A stretch of DNA of 51,856 nt from Deltaproteobacteria bacterium (GTDB lineage Bacteria > UBA10199 > JADGCS01), in assembly GCA_015228875.1 (NCBI GenBank), contig JADGCS010000017.1, forward strand, positions 1-51,856. The letters are read 5' to 3'. This document shows positions 45,304 to 51,856 of this stretch, in pieces. The translations under genes were made by a program, and so were the position numbers. How positions within the stretch are numbered: the first letter of the stretch is position 1; each line of letters begins with the position of its first letter. The notes beneath the pieces are model-generated. The model had not been told where the DNA came from, did not search any database, and saw only the letters and a list, made by a program, of their open reading frames with translations.

Positions 45304-46036
45304 TGTTGTTTGCCTTTTTGGTGGTCCCTTGATTGTTTGACATCGGTTTTGCGCCCTTGATCCTGTCAATTAAATCTGGACGTCTTTCGAGGGTGCGTTT
45401 GATTGACTCGTTTTTTCTCCATTTTTTAATCTCGGCATGGTTGCCATTAATAAGCACCTGCGGCACGGGTACCCCCTCGAATATTTCGGGTCGTGTGTAA
45501 TGGGGGTGTTCCAGCAGCCCCTGTTGGTAGGAATCGTTTTCCACAGAGTCAGCTTTGCCGACAATCCCGGGGATGTAACGGCAGACGGCATCTGTGATCA
45601 CACACGCTGCAAGCTCGCCGCCCGAGATAACATAATCACCGATAGAAATTTCTTCGTCCACGACTTTATCAATCGCACGCTGATCAACCCCCTCATAGCG
45701 GCCGCACACAAACAGCAAAGAATCCTCGCACGAAAGTCTTTGCGCGACAGCAGGGATGAGAGGGCTGCCCGCTGGTGATGGCAGGACGACCCTTGATATT
45801 TGATGGTCCTTTTTCAACGCCAGCACAGCCGCACAGACAACATCGGCCATGATCACCATGCCGCTCCCGCCGCCATAAGGTTTATCATCGACGGCATGAT
45901 GTTTGTTGTGGGACCAGTCCCTGAGTTGGTGATAATGAAACGTGACAAGTCCCTTTGCCCTTGCCTTGCCCAGAAGACTCTGTGAAAAGTAGGTGTCGAA
46001 TGTGTCCGGGAAAAGCCCCAGGATATGAATGTGCAT
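45296..46036 (-). CDS. trmD: tRNA (guanosine(37)-N1)-methyltransferase
   Basis: 246 residues. Methylates G37 of tRNAs that read CNN codons. SAM-knot and catalytic blocks: DKPYGGGSGMVI, LLFVCGRYEGVDQRAID, EISIGDYVISGGELAA and GIVGKADSVENDSYQQGLLE. The start lies 1 bp after the rimM stop. Normal gene order for this operon. Confidence 0.95.
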   Translation of the reverse strand: MHIHILGLFPDTFDTYFSQSLLGKARAKGLVTFHYHQLRDWSHNKHHAVDDKPYGGGSGMVIMADVVCAAVLALKKDHQISRVVLPSPAGSPLIPAVAQRLSCEDSLLFVCGRYEGVDQRAIDKVVDEEISIGDYVISGGELAACVITDAVCRYIPGIVGKADSVENDSYQQGLLEHPHYTRPEIFEGVPVPQVLINGNHAEIKKWRKNESIKRTLERRPDLIDRIKGAKPMSNNQGTTKKANNNG

Positions 46037-46037
46037 C

Positions 46038-46586
46038 TCAGGATTCCTTACTATACAGCCCGTCAGGCAGATTGATGGTTATTTCTTTTTTTTCAAGATC
46101 AATACTCACAAACCAGTCCCTGACATAAGGGATCATGATTTCGCTTTGCCGGTTTTTTTTAAGACCGCTTGTGACACTGACAATCATCTGCCTTAACGGG
46201 TTGTAGATCACTTCTTTGATGATGCCAACTGTCTCGCCTGCGGTTGTTTTAAGATAAAGTCCTATAAACTCGTCATCAAAAAACTCACCTTTTTCTCTTT
46301 TAAGCCTGGTCTTTGGCAACCACAGGGTGGCTTTTCTGTATAACACAATCGACTCGGGGGTGTTGAAGATATCAAAATGCACCAGAAAAAAACGCGGGGA
46401 CGCGCTCATGTGATTGATCTGAACCTCTCTTACCTCGCCATCTATCCTTTGCAGCACATAACTCTCACCTGATCTTAAATTTTTTTTCATTGAACTGTAA
46501 CAATAAAACTTGCACACCCCCTTGACACCATGTTCGCGGTAAATCTCTCCGACTCTTATGTATTGACTGTCATTGATCATAGTCAC
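46038..46586 (-). CDS. rimM: Ribosome maturation factor RimM
   Basis: 182 residues, with GTG 46586 or ATG 46580 as start; no strong Shine-Dalgarno. Helps 30S 3' domain assembly by binding S19. YIRVGEIYREHGVKGVCKFY is the N-terminal RimM block; the PRC-barrel-like C-terminal domain has FFDDEFIGLYLKTTAGETVG, then MIPYVRDWFVSIDLEKKEI. A terminator upstream separates it from khpA. Confidence 0.9.
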   Translation of the reverse strand: MTMINDSQYIRVGEIYREHGVKGVCKFYCYSSMKKNLRSGESYVLQRIDGEVREVQINHMSASPRFFLVHFDIFNTPESIVLYRKATLWLPKTRLKREKGEFFDDEFIGLYLKTTAGETVGIIKEVIYNPLRQMIVSVTSGLKKNRQSEIMIPYVRDWFVSIDLEKKEITINLPDGLYSKES

Positions 46587-46595
46587 AGCACCAAT

Positions 46596-46623
46596 AAAAA
46601 ACCCCTCTTGACGAGGGGCTTTA
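46596..46623 (-). terminator. Terminator between khpA and rimM
   Basis: Minus strand: AAAGCCCCTC-GTCAA-GAGGGG-TTTTTT, a strong stem and U-run. It should end rpsP-khpA transcripts, so the cluster is probably at least two units. Confidence 0.75.
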
Positions 46624-46658
46624 TTATTATTGGAATTATAAAAACAACTTAAAATTTT

Positions 46659-46889
46659 CTATTCGATAATCTCCAAAACACAGTGTTTTCTTACCTTGGC
46701 AGCAGCAGCTCCCAGAATAGTGCGCATGGCCCGTGCCGTGCGTCCCTGCTTGCCGATGACTTTGCCAAGATCATCTTTTGCTACTTTAAGTTCGATGACG
46801 GTCGTCTGCTCGCCCTCGACCTCGATGACTTCGACCTCTTCAGGTTTGTCCACCAGTGCTCTGGCTATCATGTCAATAAGTGGTTTCAT
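46659..46889 (-). CDS. khpA: KH-domain RNA-binding protein KhpA
   Basis: 76 residues from ATG 46889, with GGAGGAT 7 nt upstream; an earlier in-frame codon would add an unlike 45 residues. The KH core is [20 protein letters not shown]. Small RNA-binding protein, normal between rpsP and rimM. Confidence 0.92.
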   Translation of the reverse strand: MKPLIDMIARALVDKPEEVEVIEVEGEQTTVIELKVAKDDLGKVIGKQGRTARAMRTILGAAAAKVRKHCVLEIIE

Positions 46890-47041
46890 AGTATTATCCT
46901 CCAATTGCAGTTTGAATGTTTGAATCCCCCCTTTGCGTTGCTTTAGGGGACGAGTCTCTAAAAGTGCAATGCCACGCGGCTCGCCATGAAACCATAAGTT
47001 CATGGCCCGCCCTGTGTGATTCATACCGTTAAATAATGAAT

Positions 47042-47278
47042 TTAAGAAACCCCCTGCTTGGCCATAAGGTTTTGAACCGTGGAAGACGCCTGCGCGCCTT
47101 TCTCTAACCAGTATTTAACTCGATCACCCTTGAGTTTGGTTTCTTTTGTCCCCGGATGATGTGTCCCTAAAACCTCCAAAAATCTCCCGTCCCGCGGATA
47201 CCTTTTATCCGCCGCGACGATACGATAAAAGGGTTTCTTCTTTGAGCCTCGTCGTGTGATTCTGATAACAACAGCCAT
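47042..47278 (-). CDS. rpsP: 30S ribosomal protein S16
   Basis: 78 residues. [20 protein letters not shown], then [20 protein letters not shown] are S16 blocks. GGCGAGGAG lies 7 nt before ATG. First gene of the cluster here; ffh, its usual upstream neighbour, is absent, and the palindromic element G lies 45 bp upstream instead. Confidence 0.95.
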   Translation of the reverse strand: MAVVIRITRRGSKKKPFYRIVAADKRYPRDGRFLEVLGTHHPGTKETKLKGDRVKYWLEKGAQASSTVQNLMAKQGVS

Positions 47279-47322
47279 ATTTGAATTCTCCTCGCCAGGT
47301 TATTAATACCCAATCCAATGTC

Positions 47323-47406
47323 AGGAATTTCAAAGTCGACAGAGCGCGGGTGCATTCCTTGTAAAATGAAGGGATGCAATCGCGTCAAAGTCAAGTTAGT
47401 AACTTG
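47323..47406 (+). repeat. Dispersed palindromic element, copy G
   Basis: Complete copy upstream of rpsP. Stem slightly altered on both sides (ATTCCTTG / GGGATGCAATCGCG). Ends CAAGTT-AGT-AACTTG followed by AAATT. Confidence 0.9.
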
Positions 47407-47570
47407 AAATTCTCAAACATCCATCCAGCTTAACCGGATTTGATGAATTTTATGAGGCGGTATCTATAGTTTTACTTTTATTATTTCTCAAGTTTTTTGT
47501 TCGGATGTGGGCACGCTGTTCGGGCCTAAAAGTTTTCAATCAATTTCAACAGGTTAGATAAAATTAAGGC

Positions 47571-47598
47571 TTGACTCCCGACCCTTAAGGGATAAAAT
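47571..47598 (+). promoter_or_regulatory. Candidate promoter of the KaiB-like gene
   Basis: TTGACT (47571-47576), 16 bp, TAAAAT (47593-47598). The expected start of transcription is within two bases of the ATG at 47604, suggesting a leaderless mRNA. Confidence 0.5.
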
Positions 47599-47603
47599 GA
47601 GGC

Positions 47604-47858
47604 ATGAACCGGTTTATTGTTTTTTTTGAATTTATAGACGAGTCTGTCTTTCAAACCATCAACAACCTCAAATATAACCTCGATATTGTCTTTAAGGGGA
47701 GATACAAACTTGAAGTGACCTTTAATAAGAGCGATGTTGTCAAGCAACACCATCTTCGCGGTGCCCCAGCCCTGATTAATGTTAAAACGGGCCAGGTCAT
47801 TTACGGCAGTTTCGAAAACAAATCATTTTTGAAAGTGCTTTTTAAGCACGCGTCGTAG
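47604..47858 (+). CDS. KaiB-like thioredoxin-fold protein
   Basis: 84 residues. The layout fits the KaiB domain: FQTINNLKYNLDIVFKGRYK, then LEVTFNKSD, then RGAPALINVKTGQVIYGSF, in which a cis-Pro-like AP precedes the last strands and a GD-like turn follows. No CXXC motif, so it is not a redox thioredoxin. KaiB-like proteins outside cyanobacteria accompany histidine kinases and KaiC homologues; none of the latter is in this window. The gene faces a PAS/pseudo-receiver protein with 8 bp between stops. Assignment is by pattern, not by search. Confidence 0.58.
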   Translation: MNRFIVFFEFIDESVFQTINNLKYNLDIVFKGRYKLEVTFNKSDVVKQHHLRGAPALINVKTGQVIYGSFENKSFLKVLFKHAS

Positions 47859-47866
47859 GGGTGGGC

Positions 47867-49066
47867 TTACCACACAGGGATTGCTTTCATCAAATCCTGA
47901 CTGTTGTTGTATTTTTTAATATCCACAAACTCCATAAAGGCAACCTCAAGTTTTACCACGGAGAACTCCTCGTTTAAAAAGACCGACATCTGCTCGCAGA
48001 AATTTCTAAAATTCTTTGGCATGTCGTGGGTGTTCCCCTGCAGAATCACAAGCCAGCTCCCCAGTTTTAAATTGCCTACGATGTGAGGTTCGGGAAATTT
48101 TTGGGTGAGATAACGGACGGATTTTTCCTGAACAGCCTTTTTAAGGGTCAAGGCAGAGACCTGCTGATCAAAATCTTTTATGCCGATATGAATCATGCGC
48201 ACTTCGCTTTGCATGCGTTTGGCATGTTTGATCTCCAAATCTATTTTTCGTTTAAGATAAGAAAGGTTGTAGGCATTGGAGGTCAGGTCCTTAAGCAGGA
48301 TATCGTTAAGACGTGATGTCAGATCCAGATACTTTGCCCTTTCTTCTTTAAGGGTTTGGGCATTCATCTGCCTGTCAGTCACGTCTTCGATGTAATACAC
48401 AAACCCGGCCATTTCCTGTTGTGTTGCAATTTTTTTTCTTAGGACCCTTACATAAAGGTCAGAGTCTGTTACACGGACGTATTCGAAATAACTCTCAGCC
48501 GTTTTTTCTTCGTTTTCGTTATAGATAACCTGTTCAAGTTCTTTTTCGAGCCTGATGTACTGGCGCATGAGATGCCGCTCGTGATCGAGGTTAAGCATGC
48601 CCTTCGCCGCTTCGTTCATATAAATAATACTGTCCCTGGCATCTGTTAAGACAAGTCCCTGCATAGAATTTTCCAAAAGAAAAAAGGTATTCTGGATTGA
48701 CTTGATGCCTGGTTTATAAATCACCTGAAGTTCATGATTTACCTTTGCTTCGTGAAAGGATAAGGCCTCAATCATGTTGCGCGCGAGGTGATCTTTTTTG
48801 ATGTGGTAAAAGGTTTCGATCTCGGGGAGGTTAAAAGCTTCGTGAGAGACAAAAAAAACCCCCGGATCAAGCTTATGGGCTGCATGAATAACGCCGAGCG
48901 CCTGTTTGTCATCCTTAATATCCAGATAGACAAAATCGTACTCCGAGCTGTAAAATTTTTCGCGAAGCTCTTCTGTTGATGAGACAAGATCAAACCTGAC
49001 GAGGGGCTTTAACTCGCCGAAAACCGGATCAATCGCGTTTTTTGAATAGTACAGACCTGATTTCAT
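47867..49066 (-). CDS. PAS signalling protein with pseudo-receiver and degenerate GGDEF-like end
   Basis: About 399 residues from ATG 49066 (GTG 49078 also possible). N-terminal 110 residues resemble a receiver domain (SSEYDFVYLDIKDDKQALGV) without clear acidic pocket. A PAS domain with LLENSMQGLVLTDARDSIIY follows at about 130-245. The C-terminal part has DLTSNAYNLSYLKRKIDLEI and KHAKRMQSEVRMIHIGIKDF, like the start of a diguanylate cyclase domain, but the GGDEF motif is not visible. Likely a non-catalytic sensor or adaptor. A 7-bp array (GGGTGGG) lies directly upstream and supplies the only ribosome-site-like word. Confidence 0.68.
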   Translation of the reverse strand: MKSGLYYSKNAIDPVFGELKPLVRFDLVSSTEELREKFYSSEYDFVYLDIKDDKQALGVIHAAHKLDPGVFFVSHEAFNLPEIETFYHIKKDHLARNMIEALSFHEAKVNHELQVIYKPGIKSIQNTFFLLENSMQGLVLTDARDSIIYMNEAAKGMLNLDHERHLMRQYIRLEKELEQVIYNENEEKTAESYFEYVRVTDSDLYVRVLRKKIATQQEMAGFVYYIEDVTDRQMNAQTLKEERAKYLDLTSRLNDILLKDLTSNAYNLSYLKRKIDLEIKHAKRMQSEVRMIHIGIKDFDQQVSALTLKKAVQEKSVRYLTQKFPEPHIVGNLKLGSWLVILQGNTHDMPKNFRNFCEQMSVFLNEEFSVVKLEVAFMEFVDIKKYNNSQDLMKAIPVW

Positions 49067-49074
49067 ATTTGTTC

Positions 49075-49171
49075 CCACCCAAATACGAATTACGAACTAC
49101 CAACTACCAACTACCAATCACCAATCACCATCATCCCCCACCCAAATACGAATTACGAACTACCAATAACC
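49075..49171 (-). repeat. Heptanucleotide array (GGTAGTT type), reverse orientation
   Basis: On the minus strand two blocks: GGTTATT, GGTAGTT, CGTAATT, CGTATTT, GGGTGGG, then GGTGATT twice, GGTAGTT three times, CGTAATT, CGTATTT, GGGTGGG. The same words appear on the plus strand at 22330-22460. It directly precedes the PAS gene start. Confidence 0.9.
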
Positions 49172-49216
49172 ATAAGCCCCCAGCCAAACTACAGCCCACT
49201 TGGGGCGGGGGGCTGA

Positions 49217-49936
49217 TTAGGGCTGATAAATTGCGACCAGTTGTTCCCTTTTACTCCCAAACCCCTTGATTTTTTTTGCGGTAAATCCTGTCCTTTCGAG
49301 GTTGTTTCTCACCGCTTTTGCGACAGAGTAGGTTAATAACAGACAGCCTGTTTCACAGCATGGGGCGAGCAGGTCAAAATAGTTTTCATCCCAGCAGTCT
49401 GGATTTTTTTTCGGGGAAAAGGGGTCTTGCAGGATCACATTGAATCTTTGTTTTTGCCTCGCGAGTTCTTTTAACCCCTCTTTTGCCTCGCCGATGATGA
49501 GTCTTGCCGAGAGAGAATCTGTTGTGATCTGTTTTTGGACTTTTAAGTCGTCGAGTAAGGTGAAGGCCCTGTTGAGAACTGGAAAACACCCCAGTGATTC
49601 CTGTGTGCACTTTAAATGCAGGACCTCTGGATCGTTATCGAGTGATGTGATGTCGAGTCTAAGCGGGTACTCCGCGTTTTTTTCTGGATGTTCTGGTGCT
49701 GGTTCACCAGCGTGTCTTGCCTCGTGCAGAAAGGCATTAACATAACAGAGCCAGTTAAGACCCAGTCCAAAACCAATATCGAGTACCCTCCAGTGGTGTG
49801 TTTGATGGGCTAAAAATGGTCTTAAAAAGACCTCCTGACTCTCTGCCCATGCCCCCGAACGCGAGTGATAGGTCTCCTGATATTTTTCGCTGAATAATGT
49901 ACAACTGCCATCTGCTGTTTGTATCCACTGCAACAT
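49217..49936 (-). CDS. mnmD: MnmD-like tRNA wobble-uridine methyltransferase (DUF752)
   Basis: 239 residues. Stand-alone methyltransferase that makes mnm5(s)2U34, doing the job of the MnmC N-terminal domain. YHSRSGAWAESQEVFLRPFL and VLDIGFGLGLNWLCYVNAF (SAM site) are typical, and QDPFSPKKNPDCWDENYFD is the catalytic block. FGSKREQLVA fits the C-terminal GxKR motif. No FAD-oxidase domain follows, so it is not full MnmC. Confidence 0.85.
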   Translation of the reverse strand: MLQWIQTADGSCTLFSEKYQETYHSRSGAWAESQEVFLRPFLAHQTHHWRVLDIGFGLGLNWLCYVNAFLHEARHAGEPAPEHPEKNAEYPLRLDITSLDNDPEVLHLKCTQESLGCFPVLNRAFTLLDDLKVQKQITTDSLSARLIIGEAKEGLKELARQKQRFNVILQDPFSPKKNPDCWDENYFDLLAPCCETGCLLLTYSVAKAVRNNLERTGFTAKKIKGFGSKREQLVAIYQP

Positions 49937-49991
49937 GGTCCATTAGTAGAATGAATTGGTAAAATCTGCAACCATTCTGCGTTTAATGTGT

Positions 49992-50075
49992 AGGAATTTC
50001 AAAGTCGACAGAGCGCGGGTGCATTCCTTGCGAAATGAAGGAATTCAACCGCGTCAAAGTCAAGTTAGCAACTTG
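49992..50075 (+). repeat. Dispersed palindromic element, copy H
   Basis: Complete copy between divergent mnmD and radA, 56 bp from each start. Ends CAAGTT-AGC-AACTTG, and the apical stem is ATTCCT/AAGGAAT. Confidence 0.9.
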
Positions 50076-50130
50076 AAAACAATTGACTCTGTCATACGAG
50101 TTGTATGAGATGATTGTGGGAAGGCCATTC

Positions 50131-51489
50131 ATGAAGATCAAAACCCAATACACATGCAATGCGTGCGGGTATCAAAGCGTCAAGTGGCTGGGCAAGTGCC
50201 CCGAGTGCCATGCATGGAACACCTTTACAGAAGAATCCTACTCCGCTGCGAGTCAAAAAAGGGAGACGGCGGCGTATTATTCTCTCTCCAGTGATAAGCC
50301 GTTGGCGCTCGATGAAATTTCCACAGACTCCATCACGCGCTATCAAACCGCTTTCTCAGAATTAGACAGGGTCCTTGGTGGCGGGGTGGTTCCCGGCTCT
50401 CTGGTCCTTCTGGGTGGTGACCCCGGCATTGGTAAATCTACACTGGTCCTTGAAATCTTAAACAATCTCAATCGACAGAATATCGCCACGCTCTATGTTA
50501 CAGGTGAAGAATCAAAGGAACAAATTAAAATCAGGGCCGAGCGTCTGGGGATCTCGGGTAACATACTTGTTGTTGCCGAAAACTCACTCGAAAAAATACT
50601 GGACTATGCAAAGACCATCAAGCCACAGGTGTTGGTCATCGATTCTATTCAAACCGTATATCAGACCCATCTCGAATCAGCCCCGGGATCGGTATCGCAG
50701 GTCCGCGAGTGTACGGGGCAGATACTTTATTTTTCAAAGACCACCGCCACGGCCACCTTTCTTATCGGGCACGTCACCAAAGAGGGGAGTATTGCAGGAC
50801 CGCGGGTCCTTGAGCACATGGTCGACACGGTCCTGTATTTTGAGGGTGAGGCAAGTGGTCAGTTCAGGATATTACGCACCATAAAAAATCGTTTTGGTTC
50901 CACCAACGAGATCGGTGTGTTTGAAATGGCCTCAAAGGGCCTGGTTGAAGTTTCAAATCCCAGCGAATATTTTCTAAGTGGCAAGTACGAGAACAAAACG
51001 GGGTCATGCATCACGGCATCGCTCGAAGGGACCCGTCCTATCCTGACAGAGATTCAATCCCTTGTGAGTTCCTCACAACTTGCCAATCCAAGGCGCACGG
51101 CCCTTGGGTTGGATCATAACCGCATCTCGCTGATTGTGGCAGTGCTCGAAAAAATCGTGGGCATCAACCTGTATAATCAAGATATATATGTTAATGTCGT
51201 TGGCGGGTTAAAACTCTCAGAGCCATCGTCTGACATCGCGATACTCATCTCACTCATCAGCAGTTTTCAAAACAAACCGCTCAGTGGCAGCGCTGTCGCT
51301 GTTGGTGAAATGGGACTCAATGGCGAGATCAGGGCTGTGAGTTTTGTCGATTTAAGGATCAGGGAGGCAGAAAAGCTGGGTTATAAAACAATTATTGTGC
51401 CCCATAAAAACAAGATTTCAGAAAAATGCGAGAGCATCAACGTACTCAGATTTAACAACATCGTGGAACTCACGGATGGTCTTTTTTAA
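50131..51489 (+). CDS. radA: DNA repair protein RadA
   Basis: 452 residues from ATG 50131 (GGGAAGG, 6 nt upstream); the frame extends to 50083 without family similarity. Order of domains: zinc finger CNACGYQSVKWLGKCPEC, Walker A LLGGDPGIGKSTL, VLVIDSIQT (Walker B), the RadA signature KNRFGSTNEIG, and a Lon-protease-like C-terminal domain (DIYVNVVGGLKLSEPSSDIA). It drives branch migration in recombination. recO lies elsewhere in the window. Confidence 0.95.
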   Translation: MKIKTQYTCNACGYQSVKWLGKCPECHAWNTFTEESYSAASQKRETAAYYSLSSDKPLALDEISTDSITRYQTAFSELDRVLGGGVVPGSLVLLGGDPGIGKSTLVLEILNNLNRQNIATLYVTGEESKEQIKIRAERLGISGNILVVAENSLEKILDYAKTIKPQVLVIDSIQTVYQTHLESAPGSVSQVRECTGQILYFSKTTATATFLIGHVTKEGSIAGPRVLEHMVDTVLYFEGEASGQFRILRTIKNRFGSTNEIGVFEMASKGLVEVSNPSEYFLSGKYENKTGSCITASLEGTRPILTEIQSLVSSSQLANPRRTALGLDHNRISLIVAVLEKIVGINLYNQDIYVNVVGGLKLSEPSSDIAILISLISSFQNKPLSGSAVAVGEMGLNGEIRAVSFVDLRIREAEKLGYKTIIVPHKNKISEKCESINVLRFNNIVELTDGLF

Positions 51490-51554
51490 CATACATTCGG
51501 CTGTTAAAGCACACCATGTCGCAGGAGCGACTGGGTTTCTGCCCCTCTTCTAAC

Positions 51555-51683
51555 GAGGCTGTCGATTTATGCAATAAATCAGACAGCCTCCCTCCATTTT
51601 CTATTTTCTAATGCCATTTTCATTAGAGATTTTTGAAAATGGAAAATTGAAAATAGAGGGAGGCTGTCTAAATCGACAGCCTC
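51555..51683. repeat. Multi-stem inverted repeat with GAGGCTGTC ends (MITE-like)
   Basis: Outer arms GAGGCTGTCGATTTA (51555-51569) and its complement (51669-51683). Inner arms AGACAGCCTCCCTC (51581-51594) with 51656-51669, extended by imperfect A/T pairing; and TCTAATG/CATTAGA (51607-51627) at the tip. GATTTAT-GCA-ATAAATC forms a further hairpin. The end word resembles that of the element at 11292 (GAGCCTGTCGGA). The remaining 173 bp of the window hold no visible gene. Confidence 0.8.
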
Positions 51684-51856
51684 TAACCACGCGGGAGTCT
51701 TTCTTTTTTGTTGTGTAAAAAAAAATAATCCTTGATTCCGCGACTCAAAACCACAAAAATCAGAGCAAACACAGGACTGGTGCTCGTTTAAGGCAATTGC
51801 TCGACCTGCTGTTTGTTCACCAGTTTTAAAATGGTGATTTTGATGTACATGTGATG

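Overview
The window (51.9 kb) is a bacterial chromosome segment of moderate GC. No marker gene fixes the organism. The gene content suggests a deltaproteobacterial-grade lineage (Myxococcota, Bdellovibrionota or an uncultivated relative): MopE-type Cys/Asp metal-binding repeats, an rpsP-khpA-rimM-trmD-SPOUT methylase-rplS-rnhB ribosomal cluster, mtnP next to a PfkB kinase, non-classical SdhCAB, two candidate sigma-54 promoters and a large hybrid histidine kinase. This placement is inference.

Layout. 1-957: a truncated group II intron maturase and a possible gene relic. 958-4251: threonine catabolism (tdh, kbl) around an opposed ZIP metal transporter. 4325-6755 (minus): queC, a DUF366 protein and a dNTPase. 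7053-14841: a secreted MopE-like protein, a FabH-like ketosynthase, an aldehyde dehydrogenase, NAD-type isocitrate dehydrogenase, an MntP-like pump and two proteins I do not recognise. 15016-23215: two succinate dehydrogenase-type loci. The first, sdhCAB (minus), is orthodox. The second follows mdh and has a flavoprotein that lost its substrate motifs. 23212-30393: mtnP, pfkB-type kinase, recO, PP2C phosphatase, M23 peptidase, zinc-ribbon coiled coil and a Nif3-like protein. 30591-31110: two tRNA genes, a fold-back tRNA fragment and heptanucleotide arrays. 31312-35852: secreted or accessory proteins, two with candidate sigma-54 promoters. 36279-39654: a signalling operon (small domain protein, HDOD, hybrid kinase). 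39892-42742: a large unknown protein and a hicAB module. 42825-47278 (minus): DUF1178, rnhB and the ribosomal cluster. 47604-51489: a KaiB-like protein, a PAS signalling protein, mnmD and radA.

The main discovery signal is repetitive DNA. An 84-111 bp palindromic element occurs eight times complete and twice as a degraded piece, always in the same strand orientation. It is a large imperfect stem-loop followed by a short hairpin with CAAGTT and AACTTG arms. Copies touch or supply stop codons, one sits in frame inside recO, and another forms the C-terminus of the 631-residue protein, much like Rickettsia palindromic elements. A second, weaker repeat family has three copies. Two long multi-stem inverted repeats lie at 11292-11449 and 51555-51683. 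Several 7-bp-unit arrays are scattered about, two of them directly upstream of start codons.

The second discovery signal is the mdh-sdhC2A2B2 cluster. It keeps the fold, the iron-sulphur cysteines and membrane histidines but has replaced the flavin-linking His, the catalytic Arg and the dicarboxylate-binding residues, so it probably does not oxidise succinate.
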